A stretch of DNA of 64,000 nucleotides from Begonia masoniana (lineage: Eukaryota > Streptophyta > Magnoliopsida > Cucurbitales > Begoniaceae). The notes beneath the pieces are model-generated. The model made no database searches. It saw only the letters and a program-made list of their open reading frames with translations, and was not told the DNA's origin. Location of the stretch: contig CM039502.1 in NCBI GenBank assembly GCA_022432975.1, positions 21,477,228 to 21,541,227 of the forward strand, given 5' to 3'. The translations under genes and the position numbers were made by a program. This document shows positions 20,539 through 31,586 of the stretch, piece after piece (position 1 is the first letter of the stretch; each line of letters opens with the position of its first letter).

Positions 20539-23500
20539 ATGGTTAGAGGTCAACAGAGAGAGAGCAATGAGGATAGCAATGCTATTGCTCAGTTGACCGA
20601 GTTAGTCATGCGCCAATCCCACCAGATAGAACGACTGATGACAGCTAGAGAAGAACAAGGCAACTCCAGTACTAACGCAACTCATGATCATGGGGGTGAA
20701 CGCTTTCACCGGCTTCGACCCCCGGTGTTTAATGGGTATGTTTCAGATCCTATTCATGCTGAGGAGTGGATTCGAAAGATAGAAGACATGTTTAAGTATG
20801 CAAAGGTTGATGAAGGGGATAAGGTCACCTATGCTGTCTTTCATTTGGAGTTAAGTGCAAGGCATTGGTGGGACTCGATCCAGAACACCGCTAATGCCGA
20901 AACCATGACCTGGGGGATGTTCAAGACCGCCTTCTTTGACAAGTACTTTAATAGGACTGTTCGGGCCAACAAGAAGAAGGAGTTCATGAACCTACGACAA
21001 ACTGGCTCTGTGACGGATTACATATGCGAATTTGATGCCTTATCACGGTTTGCTCCCCGTATGATTGAGGATGAGGAAGACAAGATTTACCAATTTGTTC
21101 AAGGACTGAAGCCAAGTCTGTACATGAAAGTGAAGACTGCTGGGATACATAATGTACCTTATGGTGAAGTGACGGCTAAGGCCTTCGAGCTGGAAGAGGC
21201 AGAAATGACAGCATATGCACAGCGCGAACAGCCAAAGAAACTCATGAAGGACATTCAGCCGCCACCACGTCAGAACAAAGGTTGGCAGCCGCGACAGAAC
21301 AGGGGACCACAGCAACAACAGCAGGGAATAAAGAGGCCCCTCAACCAGAATGGTGACCAGGGAAAAGGAAAGAGACCTCTGGCACCTCTATGCCCTACAT
21401 GTCAGAAGAACCACCCTGGTGAGTGCAAGTTGCTTTCTGGCCGTTGTTTCAGGTGTGATAAGACCGGACACTTAGTCAGAGACTGCCCCATGCCACCAGA
21501 CCCGAACCGTGCAAGAGTAATACCCAGAGTTTACGCTATGTTGGAAGATGAGGACACAGTGCCGCATACAGTCATATCAGGTACCATCATGATCTGTGGT
21601 TTTGCTGCTTATACATTTATAGATACAGGGGCCACACACTCGTTTATATCAACCTTATTTGTATACAATCATAACATAGGATCTTTACCAGCTGAAAGGT
21701 CATATAGTGTTATGTTACCATCAGGGAAGTCCCTACATTCAGAACAGATTGTAATTGGTGACGTTGTGTCCCTAGGGGATAGGAACCTCTATGCGGAACT
21801 AATTGTTATTGACATAAAAGGGTATGAAGTGATATTAGGGATGGATTGGTTATTTAGGCATCATGCCACAATAAGTTGTAGATCCGGAATAGTTGATTTT
21901 AGACCCCCAAATGGTAATCATTATTCCTTCCAAGCTATTCCTAAGATAAGTAAGATACCAATTATATCCTCACTAGAAATTCACCGAATGCTGAGAAGTG
22001 GTTGTGAGAGCTACCTGGATAGTGTAATAGATGATCGGGTGAAGAATAAAATTGAGCTACAAGATATTCCTATAGTCCGGGAGTTTCCCGAGGCATTCTT
22101 AGATGATTTATCGGGTATACCACCTGATAGAGAAATAGAGTTTGTAATTGATACATACCCCGAGGCATCACCTGTATCTAAGAATCCTTACCGTATGGCA
22201 CCTGTTGAGTTGAAAGAATTGAAGGTCCAACTGCAGGAACTGGTTGACAAGGGATTTATTCGCCCCAGCAGTTCTCCTTGGGGTGCACCAGTCTTATTTG
22301 TAAGGAAGAAAGATGGTTCTCTTAGAATGTGCATAGACTACAGGGAACTAAATAAGTTGACAATCAAGAATAGGTACCCCTTACCGAGGATTGATGATTT
22401 GTTTGACCAATTGCAAGGAGCTAAGGTATTTTCAAAGATAGATTTACGTTCGGGTTATTACCAACTGAAGGTTAAAGAAGGAGATATACCAAAGACAGCC
22501 TTCAGAACCCGCTATGGACATTATGAATTCTTAGTCATGTCGTTTGGATTGACAAACGCCCCTGCAGCCTTCATGGATTTAATGAACCGTGTGTTTCGTG
22601 AGTATTTAGATAAGTTTGTGATTGTATTCATAGATGATATCTTGATATACTCCCGAACCGTGGCTGACCATGAAGAACATTTGAAAGTAGTTTTGACGAC
22701 ATTGAAGGAGCATCAACTTTATGCCAAGCTGTCTAAGTGTGAGTTTTGGTTAGATAAGGTTAATTTCCTTGGCCATGTAGTTTCTGCTAATTGAATATCA
22801 GTGGACCCGACCAAAATTCAGGCAGTAAAGGATTGGCCACAACCAAAGAATGCCAGTGAAGTCCGCAGCTTCCTTGGATTGGCAGGCTATTACAGAAAGT
22901 TCATCAAGGGATTTTCTATGATAGCTAAACCCCTGACGAGTTTGACGAAGAAGGACATTAGGTATTCTTGGACCGAAGCCTGTGAAGATAGCTTTCGGGT
23001 ATTGAAACTGAAGTTAACAACAGCCCATGTTTTGACCCTCCCAACCGAAGGAGGAAAATTTAGTGTTTACTGCGATGCGTCTAAAGTTGGGTTAGGTTGT
23101 GTTCTGATGCAAGAGGGTAAGGTTATAGCGTATGCTTCTAGGCAGCTAAAGAATTACGAGCAAAATTACCCCACTCATGATCTAGAATTAGCTGCTGTTG
23201 TTTTTGCTTTGAAGATTTGGAGACACTATTTATATGGACAGCAATGTGAAGTGTTTTCTGACCATAAAAGCCTAAAGTACCTCTTCACACAGAAGGAGTT
23301 GAACATGAGACAGAGACGTTGGTTGGAATTTGTCAAGGACTACGATTTTGAGATCAAGTATCACCCGGGGAAGGCTAACTCTGTAGCCGATGCATTGAGT
23401 AGGATGTCAACAACAATGCAGCCCGTGGTTTCAACCATGTCTATACCTTTGAGAACAGAAGTTCTGATGTTTGACTTGGAGATAGTTCCAGAGTTATCTA

Positions 23501-24960
23501 TCCTGCTCGCTGAGTTAACCATTCAACCAACAATTTTGGAAAAGATCAAGGATGCGCAACAGAGGGATTCAGAGGAAAATATCAGCATGATGAATAAGTT
23601 GAAAGACACCACCTCCGAGTTCAGTCTCTCCAAGGATGGAATTCTGAGGTTTAGGAATCGGTGGTGCATTCCTAGTGATGTGGAATTGCGTAAGTTGATC
23701 TTGGCTGAGGCGCACTCCTCTTCCTTTTCTGTACATCCTGGCTGCACCAAGATGTACCGAGACCTGAAGTTACTGTACTGGTGGCCTAACCTAAAAAGGG
23801 ATGTTGCTAAGTATGTAGAGTCCTGTTTAGTATGCCAACAAGTCAAAGCCGAGCACCAACGTCCAGGAGGTACCCTTCAGCCGTTGCCTATTCCCGAATG
23901 GAAGTGGGAACACATAGCTATGTATTTCGTAGTAGGACTACCTAAGACGACAAAAGGACATGATTGTATTTGGGTTGTGGTTGATAGGATGACAAAATCA
24001 GCCCATTTCTTACCTGTGAGGACCACCTATACGATGGACCAATTTGCTGATCTCTATGTTCAGGAAATTATTAGGTTGCATGGAATCCCGGTATCCATCG
24101 TTTCTGACCGTGACCCCAGATTTACCTCTCGATTTTGGAAAAGTTTGCAAGGCACATTAGGTACAAAGTTATCTTTCAGCACGGCTTTTCACCCACAGAC
24201 CGATGGCCAATCAGAAAGGACTATTCAAATACTCGAAGATATGTTGAGAGCATGTGTACTTGACTTTCAGACAACTTGGAGTAGACATTTACCGCTAGTT
24301 GAGTTCTCCTACAATAACAGTTATCAGTCCACCATTGGTATGGCACCCTATGAAGCACTGTACGGTAGGAAATGTAGGTCACCTCTTTACTGGGACGAGG
24401 TTGGCGAAACAAAACTTCTTGGACCCGATATTCTGCAGCAAATGTCAGACAAGATTGCCACTATTCGAAAAAGAATGATGACTGCACAAAGCCGACAGAA
24501 GTGTTATGCAGATCAAAGGAGGAGGGAACTCGAGTTTGCAGTAGGAGATGAAGTATTCTTAAAGGTGTCACCATTTAAGGGAATCTTAAGATTTGGCAAG
24601 AAAGGAAAACTTAATCCGAGATTTATTGGACCCTTCCCTGTCTTGGCAAAAGTCGGGAGTACAGCTTACAGACTGCAACTGCCTCCATCATTGGATAAAG
24701 TTCATAATGTCTTCCATGTGTCAATGTTAAGGAAGTGCATGCGTGATCCAATGCAAGTCATCCAGCCATCAGATATTGGTTTAGAGCCGACACTGGAGTA
24801 TGAGGAGAAACCAATACAGATTTTGGAATATACAATCAAGACTCTGAGAAACAAAGAGATTCCATTGGTGAAAGTTTTATGGACGAATCACGGCATTGAA
24901 GAAGCCACATGGGAAAGACAGCAGGAGATGTTGGACAATTATTCAGAGTTATTTGCTTGA
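20539..24960 (+). pseudogene. gag-pol: gag-pol of the young gypsy, one frame with a single stop
   Basis: ATG at 20539 ([12 protein letters not shown]) is preferred to the ATG at 20485 because the other gypsy copies keep MVRGQQ. The frame runs 1474 codons, the same length as the copy at 39397-43818. Domains: Gag; zinc knuckle C303/C306/H311/C316; protease D362-T-G-A; reverse transcriptase FIDD at 697-700; RNase H D846; integrase with D1190 and E1226; chromodomain from about 1415. Codon 752 (22792-22794) is TGA, within SAN*ISVDP where siblings read SAEGISVDP. Residue 1129 is Tyr (MYFVVGLP) where the other three copies have Asp (MDFVVGLP), the expected first catalytic Asp. Either change should block autonomous movement. 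Confidence 0.93.
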
Positions 24961-24984
24961 GCAATTTTCGAGGACGAAAATTTT

Positions 24985-25001
24985 GTTTAAGGAGGGGTAG
25001 A
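24985..25001 (+). other. Polypurine tract of the young gypsy
   Basis: GTTTAAGGAGGGGTAGA directly before the 3' LTR and just after the gag-pol stop. Confidence 0.88.
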
Positions 25002-27615
25002 TGTAACACCCGACATTTCGGCCAGGTGATTTTCTGACCATTTTCATTGTCACCCTCTTATTTAACCTTTATGATTTAAATTTAATGTTAAGACAAATTT
25101 ATTACAAATAGAGTAAAACTAGGTTGGGTGGCAGTTTTGTAATTAAGATCGATGGGTTGAGTATAAATAGAAAATGGAAACCTTAAACCTCATTTTATTA
25201 CCACTGTAGCCGACATTCCTCCTCGGCGATTCTTTCTCTCCCAAGCTTTTGCTCTCGGCTACCAGAATCTTCCCTTGCTGACGGCTGGTTTCAGCCTGCT
25301 TTTCTCTACAAATCCGCACCCGAGGTATGAAATGGACAATGTAGTCATTTATTAGTGATTAAAGTTCTGCTTTCAGCTCGGCATTTGAGTTTGGAATTTT
25401 CTTAGCAGTGGCCGAGTAGCTTAAGACCCTTTTAAGTCTGAGAGTAGAAATGTCATCCCAAATCGATTCTGAACATTTCAAAGTAACCAACTCGGATTTA
25501 ATCAATGGTAAAAACCTGTCCGCCTAGTTTCAGATTTCAGATTGCAGTGTGTCAAACAGAGGATTCGGAGTAACCTTAGCTATTAGAGTCCTAGGACGAT
25601 TTATAAATAGAACTATTAGGACCTTTGTTTTAACTACTGTAATGTACATGTTTTAGGTGAAGAAGTTTAAAGGGAAGAAGCTCGGATTGCTAAGGAAACC
25701 AGGTAAGTGAATGTATTAAGATTTCCGACCACTAGGGCCCTACACCGCAAGGGTATTAGGAAATCATTGAGATGTTAGTCTGTTGATTATGATTAGTTAT
25801 TTCCATGATATGAAGAATCTGTGTACGAAGATGTTAAGCTACGGGATGTTTTGTTTGTCTTTATGGTATGACTTTTCTCTGTGAACTTCATGTCTATGCA
25901 TTATGTCCACGTTTATGATTAAGTTAAGAACATGAAGAGCAAATGTAACCATGATTAAGTGCAGAGCGGGGGAAAAGACTATGATATGAATGGCTCGCGA
26001 ATCCTCCTACCGGTGGAGGCCGAGTTAATGATTATTATGGCTCGCGGATTCTCCCACTGGTGGAGGCCGAGTTAATGATTATTATGGCTCGCGGATTCTC
26101 CCACTGGTGGAGGCCGAGTTGATGACATGTATGGCTCGCGAATTCTCCCACTGGTGGAGGCCGAGCAAGTCGTTACTATGATTGCCGCGATAGGCAAATG
26201 ACTATGTACCCCTGCCCTTCTCCCTCGTTTCCTGCCTTAATACATGCCATGTAAATAATGAAAATGAACATGAATGAAGAAAGGTTTATGAACTTGTGTT
26301 CTCTAATTTGTGCACTCATGTATATCTGTCAGCATGCATTCTTTACTAAGCATTAGGCTTATAGTTGAACCTTATGGTGTAGGTGAAGAAGGTTCAGGTG
26401 AGGATACTTTGTTCAAAGAGGATGCTTAAGGCTGGTTGCTGGAGGAAGCTCAAAATGACAGTGCAGGACTGGAAAGACGATTTATGACCCTTGGTTAATG
26501 CTCTTTTGTTTCATTATAATAAAGGATATGGTAGTTTGAGTAGGATGAGATTATTTTATAATGTTGAGCCTTGAGATTGTTTAGTTGATCACTGAGTCAG
26601 GGAATGATTATATAGATTTATAAATTATCTGTAGCTTAAGTCTTCCGCTATAAGCATTCTGAATGAGTTGTGGTTCTTTCTGTTGGAAGGTGTCATTCGA
26701 TGATTTAGTGTTTTCTACCGTAAGATGGAAGTTGGATGAGGAAGTCTTCCGGCTGACGTCATCGGCAGATGCCGAATGATAGTAGTTTGATGGTTTAGTC
26801 TTCCGGCTGACGTCATCGGCAGATGCCGAATGATAGTAGTTTGATGGGTTAGTCTTCCGGATGACGTCACCGGTAGATGCAGAATGTGTTTTGTCGTTTA
26901 GTCACCGGTAGATGCAGAATGTGTTTTGTCGTTTAGTCACCGGTAGATGCAGAATGTGTTTTGTCGTTTAGTCACCGGTAGATGCAGAATGTGTTTTGTC
27001 GTTTAGTCACCGGTAGATGCAGAATGTGTTTTGTCGTTTAGTCACCGGTAGATGTAGAATGTGTTTTGTCGTCTAGTGACCGGTGGATGTTGGCTGACGT
27101 CACCGGAAGTTGTAAATGTTATCTTGTCATCTAGTGACCGGTGGATGTCACCGGATGATGTTTTAATTGAGCACGCGAGGCCCACGTGCCCACCGGAAGA
27201 TGTCTCATTTTAGGCGGTGTTAAGCGAGTCACGCGTAATGCACGTGATGACCGGACGATGAAATTTCTGAGGGTTGCCAACACATGCAACCCATGCAAAC
27301 CCGAGTGGAATCATGTTAAGAGAGTTGAGGGCAGTTCTCCTTTGCCCGAATTTGTCAAGAAACCGATGACCGAGTCTAGTCGCTCGACTCTGTGGAAGTT
27401 TGAGCCGACGAGGCGTAGGAAGTCGAGCACGAGAGGGTTCGTCTTCCTTGATGGTTCTAAGTCTCTGTTTCCAGTTTAAATAATAAATAAATATATATAT
27501 CATGCAAATGTGAATGTCTGTCGAGAAATAGAAAAGATGTAATAATAGTAAAAGTCAAGCGAACGATCAATGAAAGATTATGAACACGTGACGGCTCCTG
27601 GCCGGGGTCGTTACA
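25002..27615 (+). repeat. 3' LTR (2614 bp) of the young gypsy
   Basis: It is collinear with 17693-20376 and shorter by two 35-bp units. It keeps the upstream donor as CCCGAG|GTATG (the 5' LTR has CCCGAT|GTATG). Candidate exon 25657-25702; TACTAAG/GTGTAG block near 26343-26386. It ends GTCGTTACA before the duplication TAACA. Confidence 0.95.
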
Positions 27616-27620
27616 TAACA

Positions 27621-30600
27621 ACCTGCGTCGGATCACGTATGCATTTTCTTAGCATCGACACATGAAAAATATTATGAACCTTTTCCAGTGATGGAGGTAA
27701 TTGCAACTTATAAGTTGTACTGGCGATCCTTGCCAAGACAGGGAATGAACCAATGAATCGTGGACTAAGCTTTCCCTTCTTGCCGAATCTTAAAACTCCC
27801 TTAAACGGTGAAAGCTTATGGAAAACTTCGTCACTGACTGCAAACTCAAGATCTGGTCCATCGTGTAAGTTGCCTTTACAGGTAGGAAGTGAGCTGATTT
27901 CGTCAATCTGTCAATTACAACCCAAATGCTGTCATGACCTTTAGTTGTCTTAGGTAATCCTACCACAAAATCCATGGCAATGTTTTTCCACTTCCATTCG
28001 GGGATCGGTAAGGGTTGAAGAGTATCTCCTGGACGTTGATGCTCTGCTTTAACTTGTTGGCATACCAAACACGACTCTACATACTTGGCAACATCCCTCT
28101 TCAAATTTGGCCACCAGTAAAGCAACTTTAAGTCCCGATACATCTTGGTATTGCCAGGGTGTACAGAAAAAGGAGACGAGTGCACCTCGGCCAAGATCAA
28201 CCTACGTAGTTCTTCATCACTTGGAACATACCATCGATTCCTAAATCTCAAGATACCATCCTTGGAGAGACTGAACTCAGAAGAGGCGTCCTTTAACTTA
28301 CTCATCATGCTATTGTTTTCCTTTGATTCCTTTTGTTGTGCCTCCTTGATCTTATCCAAAATAGTTGGCCGAATAGATAATGCCGAAAGCAATGCCGATA
28401 ACTCCAGAACTATCTCCAACTCGAATTTCTGAATCTCAACCTTCAAGGGTAATGACATGGTTGACACCGCAGGCTGCATTGTCTTTGACATTCTGCTTAA
28501 TGCATCGGCTACAGCATTAGCCTTACCCGGATGATACTTAATTTCAAAGTCATAATCCTTAACGAACTCCAACCAACGTTTTTGTCTCATGTTTAATTCA
28601 TTTTGAGTAAAGAGATACTTCAGGCTCTTATGGTCAGAAAACACTTCACACTGCTGACCATACAAATAGTGTCTTCAAATCTTTAATGCAAAAACCACAG
28701 CGGCTAACTCCAAATCGTGAGTGGGGTAATTCTGTTCATAACTCTTTAGCTGTCTGGAAGCATATGCCACAACCTTGCCTTCTTGCATTAGAACACATCC
28801 CAGACCAACTTTGGATGCGTCACAATAAACACTAAATCTCCCTTCCTCAGTCGGGAGTGCCAAGAGAGGGGCTGTCGTCAACTTCAGTTTTAGTGCCTGG
28901 AAGCTATCTTCACAAGCTCCATTCCAAGAGTATTTGGTGTCCTTCTTTGTTAAACTAGTTAAAGGCTTGGTAATTATAGAAAATCCCTTGATGAACTTTC
29001 TGTAATAGCCTGCTAAACCAAGGAAACTACGGACCTCGCTGGCATTCCTCGGTTGGGGCCAATCTTTTACTGCCTGAATTTTGGTTGGATCTACAGATAT
29101 ACCTTTAGCAGAAATGACATGGCCTAGAAAGTTGACCTTTTCCAACCAGAACTCACATTTGGACAACTTGGCATAAAGTTGCTGCTGTTTTAACGTCGTC
29201 AACACTACTCTTAAGTGTTCTTCATGGTCAGCTTTAGTCCGTGAGTAAATTAAGATATCATCTATAAACATAATCACAAACTTGTCCAAATACTCACGAA
29301 ACACACGGTTTATCATGTCCATAAAAGCTGTAGGTGCATTTGTCAATCCAAACGACATCACCAGAAATTCATAGTGTCCATATCAGGTTCTGAATGCTGT
29401 CTTTGGTATATCACTCTCCTTAACCATCAGTTGGTAATAACCCGAACGTAAGTCAATTTTTGAAAATACCTTAGCTCCTTGTAGTTGGTCAAACAAGTCT
29501 TCAATTCGGGGTAAGGGATATTTATTCTTGATCGTTAACTTGTTCAGTTCTCTGTAATCTATGCACATTCTAAGAGAATCGTCTTTCTTCTTAACAAATA
29601 GGACAGGTGCACCCCAGGGAGAACAACTAGGGCGTATGAATCCCCTGTCAACTAGTTCCTGGAGTTGGACTTTTAACTCCTTCAACTCAACAAGTGCCAT
29701 GCGGTAAGGGTTCTTAGACACAGGTGATGCCTCGGGATATGTATCGATTACAAACTCAATTTCTCTATCAGGTGGTAACCCGGGCAAGTCATCCAAAAAT
29801 GCTTCTAGGAACTCTCGGACTATAAGAATATCTTGAAGTTCTACCTTATTCTTTACCTGGACATCAATTATGCTAGGTAGGAACTCTCGGACTATAAGAA
29901 TATCTTGAAGTTCTACCTTATTCTTTACCCGGACATCAATTATGCTAGGTAGAAAACTCTCATAACCACCCTTCAGTAACCGTTGAGTCTCTAGTGAGGA
30001 TATAATTGGCATTTTACTTATTTTTGGAATAGCTTGGAAGGAATACCGATCTCCGTTCGGGGGTCGGAACTCAACCAATCCAGACCTACAACTTATCGTG
30101 GCATAATGTCTGAATATCCAATCCATTCCTAATATGACTTCATATCCCTTCATATCAATTACGATTAGCTCTAAATATAACTTCTTATCTCCTAAAGAGA
30201 CAATATCACCTTTTACTATCTGCTCTGAATGTAAGGACTTCCCTGAAGGTAACATAACACTATATGACTTCTCGGCTGGCAAGAGTTCTAACCTATGCTT
30301 ACATACAAATAGGGTTGATACAAACGAGTGTGTGGCTCTCGTATCTATAAGTGTATAAGCAGAAATACCACGGATCATAATTGTACCTGTTATAACCGTA
30401 TGCTACACCACATCCTCATCCTCCATTAAAGCATAGACTCTTGGCGCTACCCTCGCACGATTTAGGTCTGGCGGCATAGGGCAATCTCTGACCATGTGTC
30501 CAACCTTGTCACATCTATAGCAACGGCCAGAATATAATTTACATTCGCCATGGTGATTCTTCTGGCAGGTGGAACATAGAGGAGCTAGAGGTCTCTTTCA

Positions 30601-31425
30601 TTTTCCTTGGTCATCATTTGGATTGAATGGTCTCTTCACACCTTTCTGTTGTTGCTGCGGTCCTCTATTCGGTTGTGGTTGCCAACCTCTGCCCTGGCAC
30701 GGTGGTGGCTGAGTCTCCTTGATGAACTTCCTTGGCGGTTCACGTTGTCCTTGTACTGTTAACTCAACTTCTTCCAATTCCAAAGCCTTAGCAGCCACTT
30801 CAGAATATGGTATGTTATGGATCCCCGCAGTCTTCACTCCCTAGAAGAGCTCGACTTCAGTCCATGGACAAACTGGTGAATCTTGTCTTCCTCATCATCC
30901 ACTAGACGGGTTGCAAACCTAGACAAAGCCTCAAACTTACAGATGTAATCAGCCACAGAACCGGTTTGGCGCAGCTGCATAAACTCCATCTTTTTGCTGG
31001 CCTGAACTGCTCGGCTAAAATACTTGTCATAGAAGGCCGTCTTGAACCACGCCCAAGTCATAGTTTCTGCATTCGTAGTGCTCTGAATTGAGTCCCACCA
31101 ATGCCTTGCACCCAATGCAAGATTAAAAACATCACAAGTGACCTTGTCCCCTTCATCGACCTTGGCATACTTGAACATGTCCTCAATTGTCCGAATCCAT
31201 TCTTCAGCATAAATAGGATCCGAAACTTGACCATTGAATACAGGAGGTCGAAGGCGGTGGAAACGCTCACTTCCATTGTCATGAGTCGTGTTCGAGCTAG
31301 AATTCCCTTGCTCTTCTCTAGTAGCCACCCACTGCTCAATTTGGCAGGACTGGCGAATAACCAACTCGGTTAGCTGAGCGATGGTGTTACTATCCTCATT
31401 GCTCTTTTTGTTGACCTCTTACCAT
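27621..31425 (-). pseudogene. gag-pol of the minus-strand gypsy, main part
   Basis: It starts on the minus strand at ATG 31425 (MVRGQQKEQ) and shifts frame at once after a 2-bp loss. The Gag core (HWWDSI near 31090), a zinc knuckle region, protease (IDTRATHSF, with Arg for the Gly of DTG), reverse transcriptase, RNase H and integrase start can be followed. Stops: TGA near 30600, TAG near 30400, TGA at 29383 and TGA at 28675, plus a frameshift near 30840. At about 27855 roughly 0.5 kb is missing: sequence after YTMDQ joins the region before the GPY/F motif, removing integrase Asp 2 and Glu. A 72-bp tandem duplication lies at 29807-29950. Confidence 0.9.
29807..29950 (-). repeat. 72-bp in-frame tandem duplication in pol
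   Basis: 29807-29878 and 29879-29950 are the same except for a base or two, adding 24 residues ([19 protein letters not shown] occurs once per copy) between protease and reverse transcriptase. The other gypsy copies have one copy. The frame is kept. Confidence 0.93.
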
Positions 31426-31570
31426 TTTGAGATTCCTAAACAAATAATCATAAACACATCTTAACGTAATGACATTACTCGAATCATAGACACTTACAGT
31501 TGTTGGAGTGTGCTCATGTGACAATCTGTGCTGGAAGGCAGTCTGCAGAATCGATTTTAGAACCGGTTTT

Positions 31571-31582
31571 GCTTTGATACCA
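31571..31582 (-). other. Primer-binding site of the minus-strand gypsy
   Basis: TGGTATCAAAGC on the minus strand, four bases after the 5' LTR, with one difference from the tRNA-Met complement. Confidence 0.85.
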
Positions 31583-31586
31583 TAAT

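Larger units (their letters stand above)
17693..27615 (+). mobile_element. Young, nearly intact gypsy (Tekay/Del chromovirus-like) element, 9923 bp
   Basis: It has LTRs at 17693-20376 and 25002-27615, a perfect duplication TAACA (17688-17692, 27616-27620), a perfect tRNA-Met primer site, one long gag-pol frame and a clear polypurine tract. The LTRs differ at about two dozen bases by eye in 2.6 kb (about 0.9%) and by exactly 70 bp, two units of the 35-bp repeat. It is the most recent complete insertion in the window. Gag-pol has one stop codon and a Tyr for the first integrase catalytic Asp. Confidence 0.96.
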
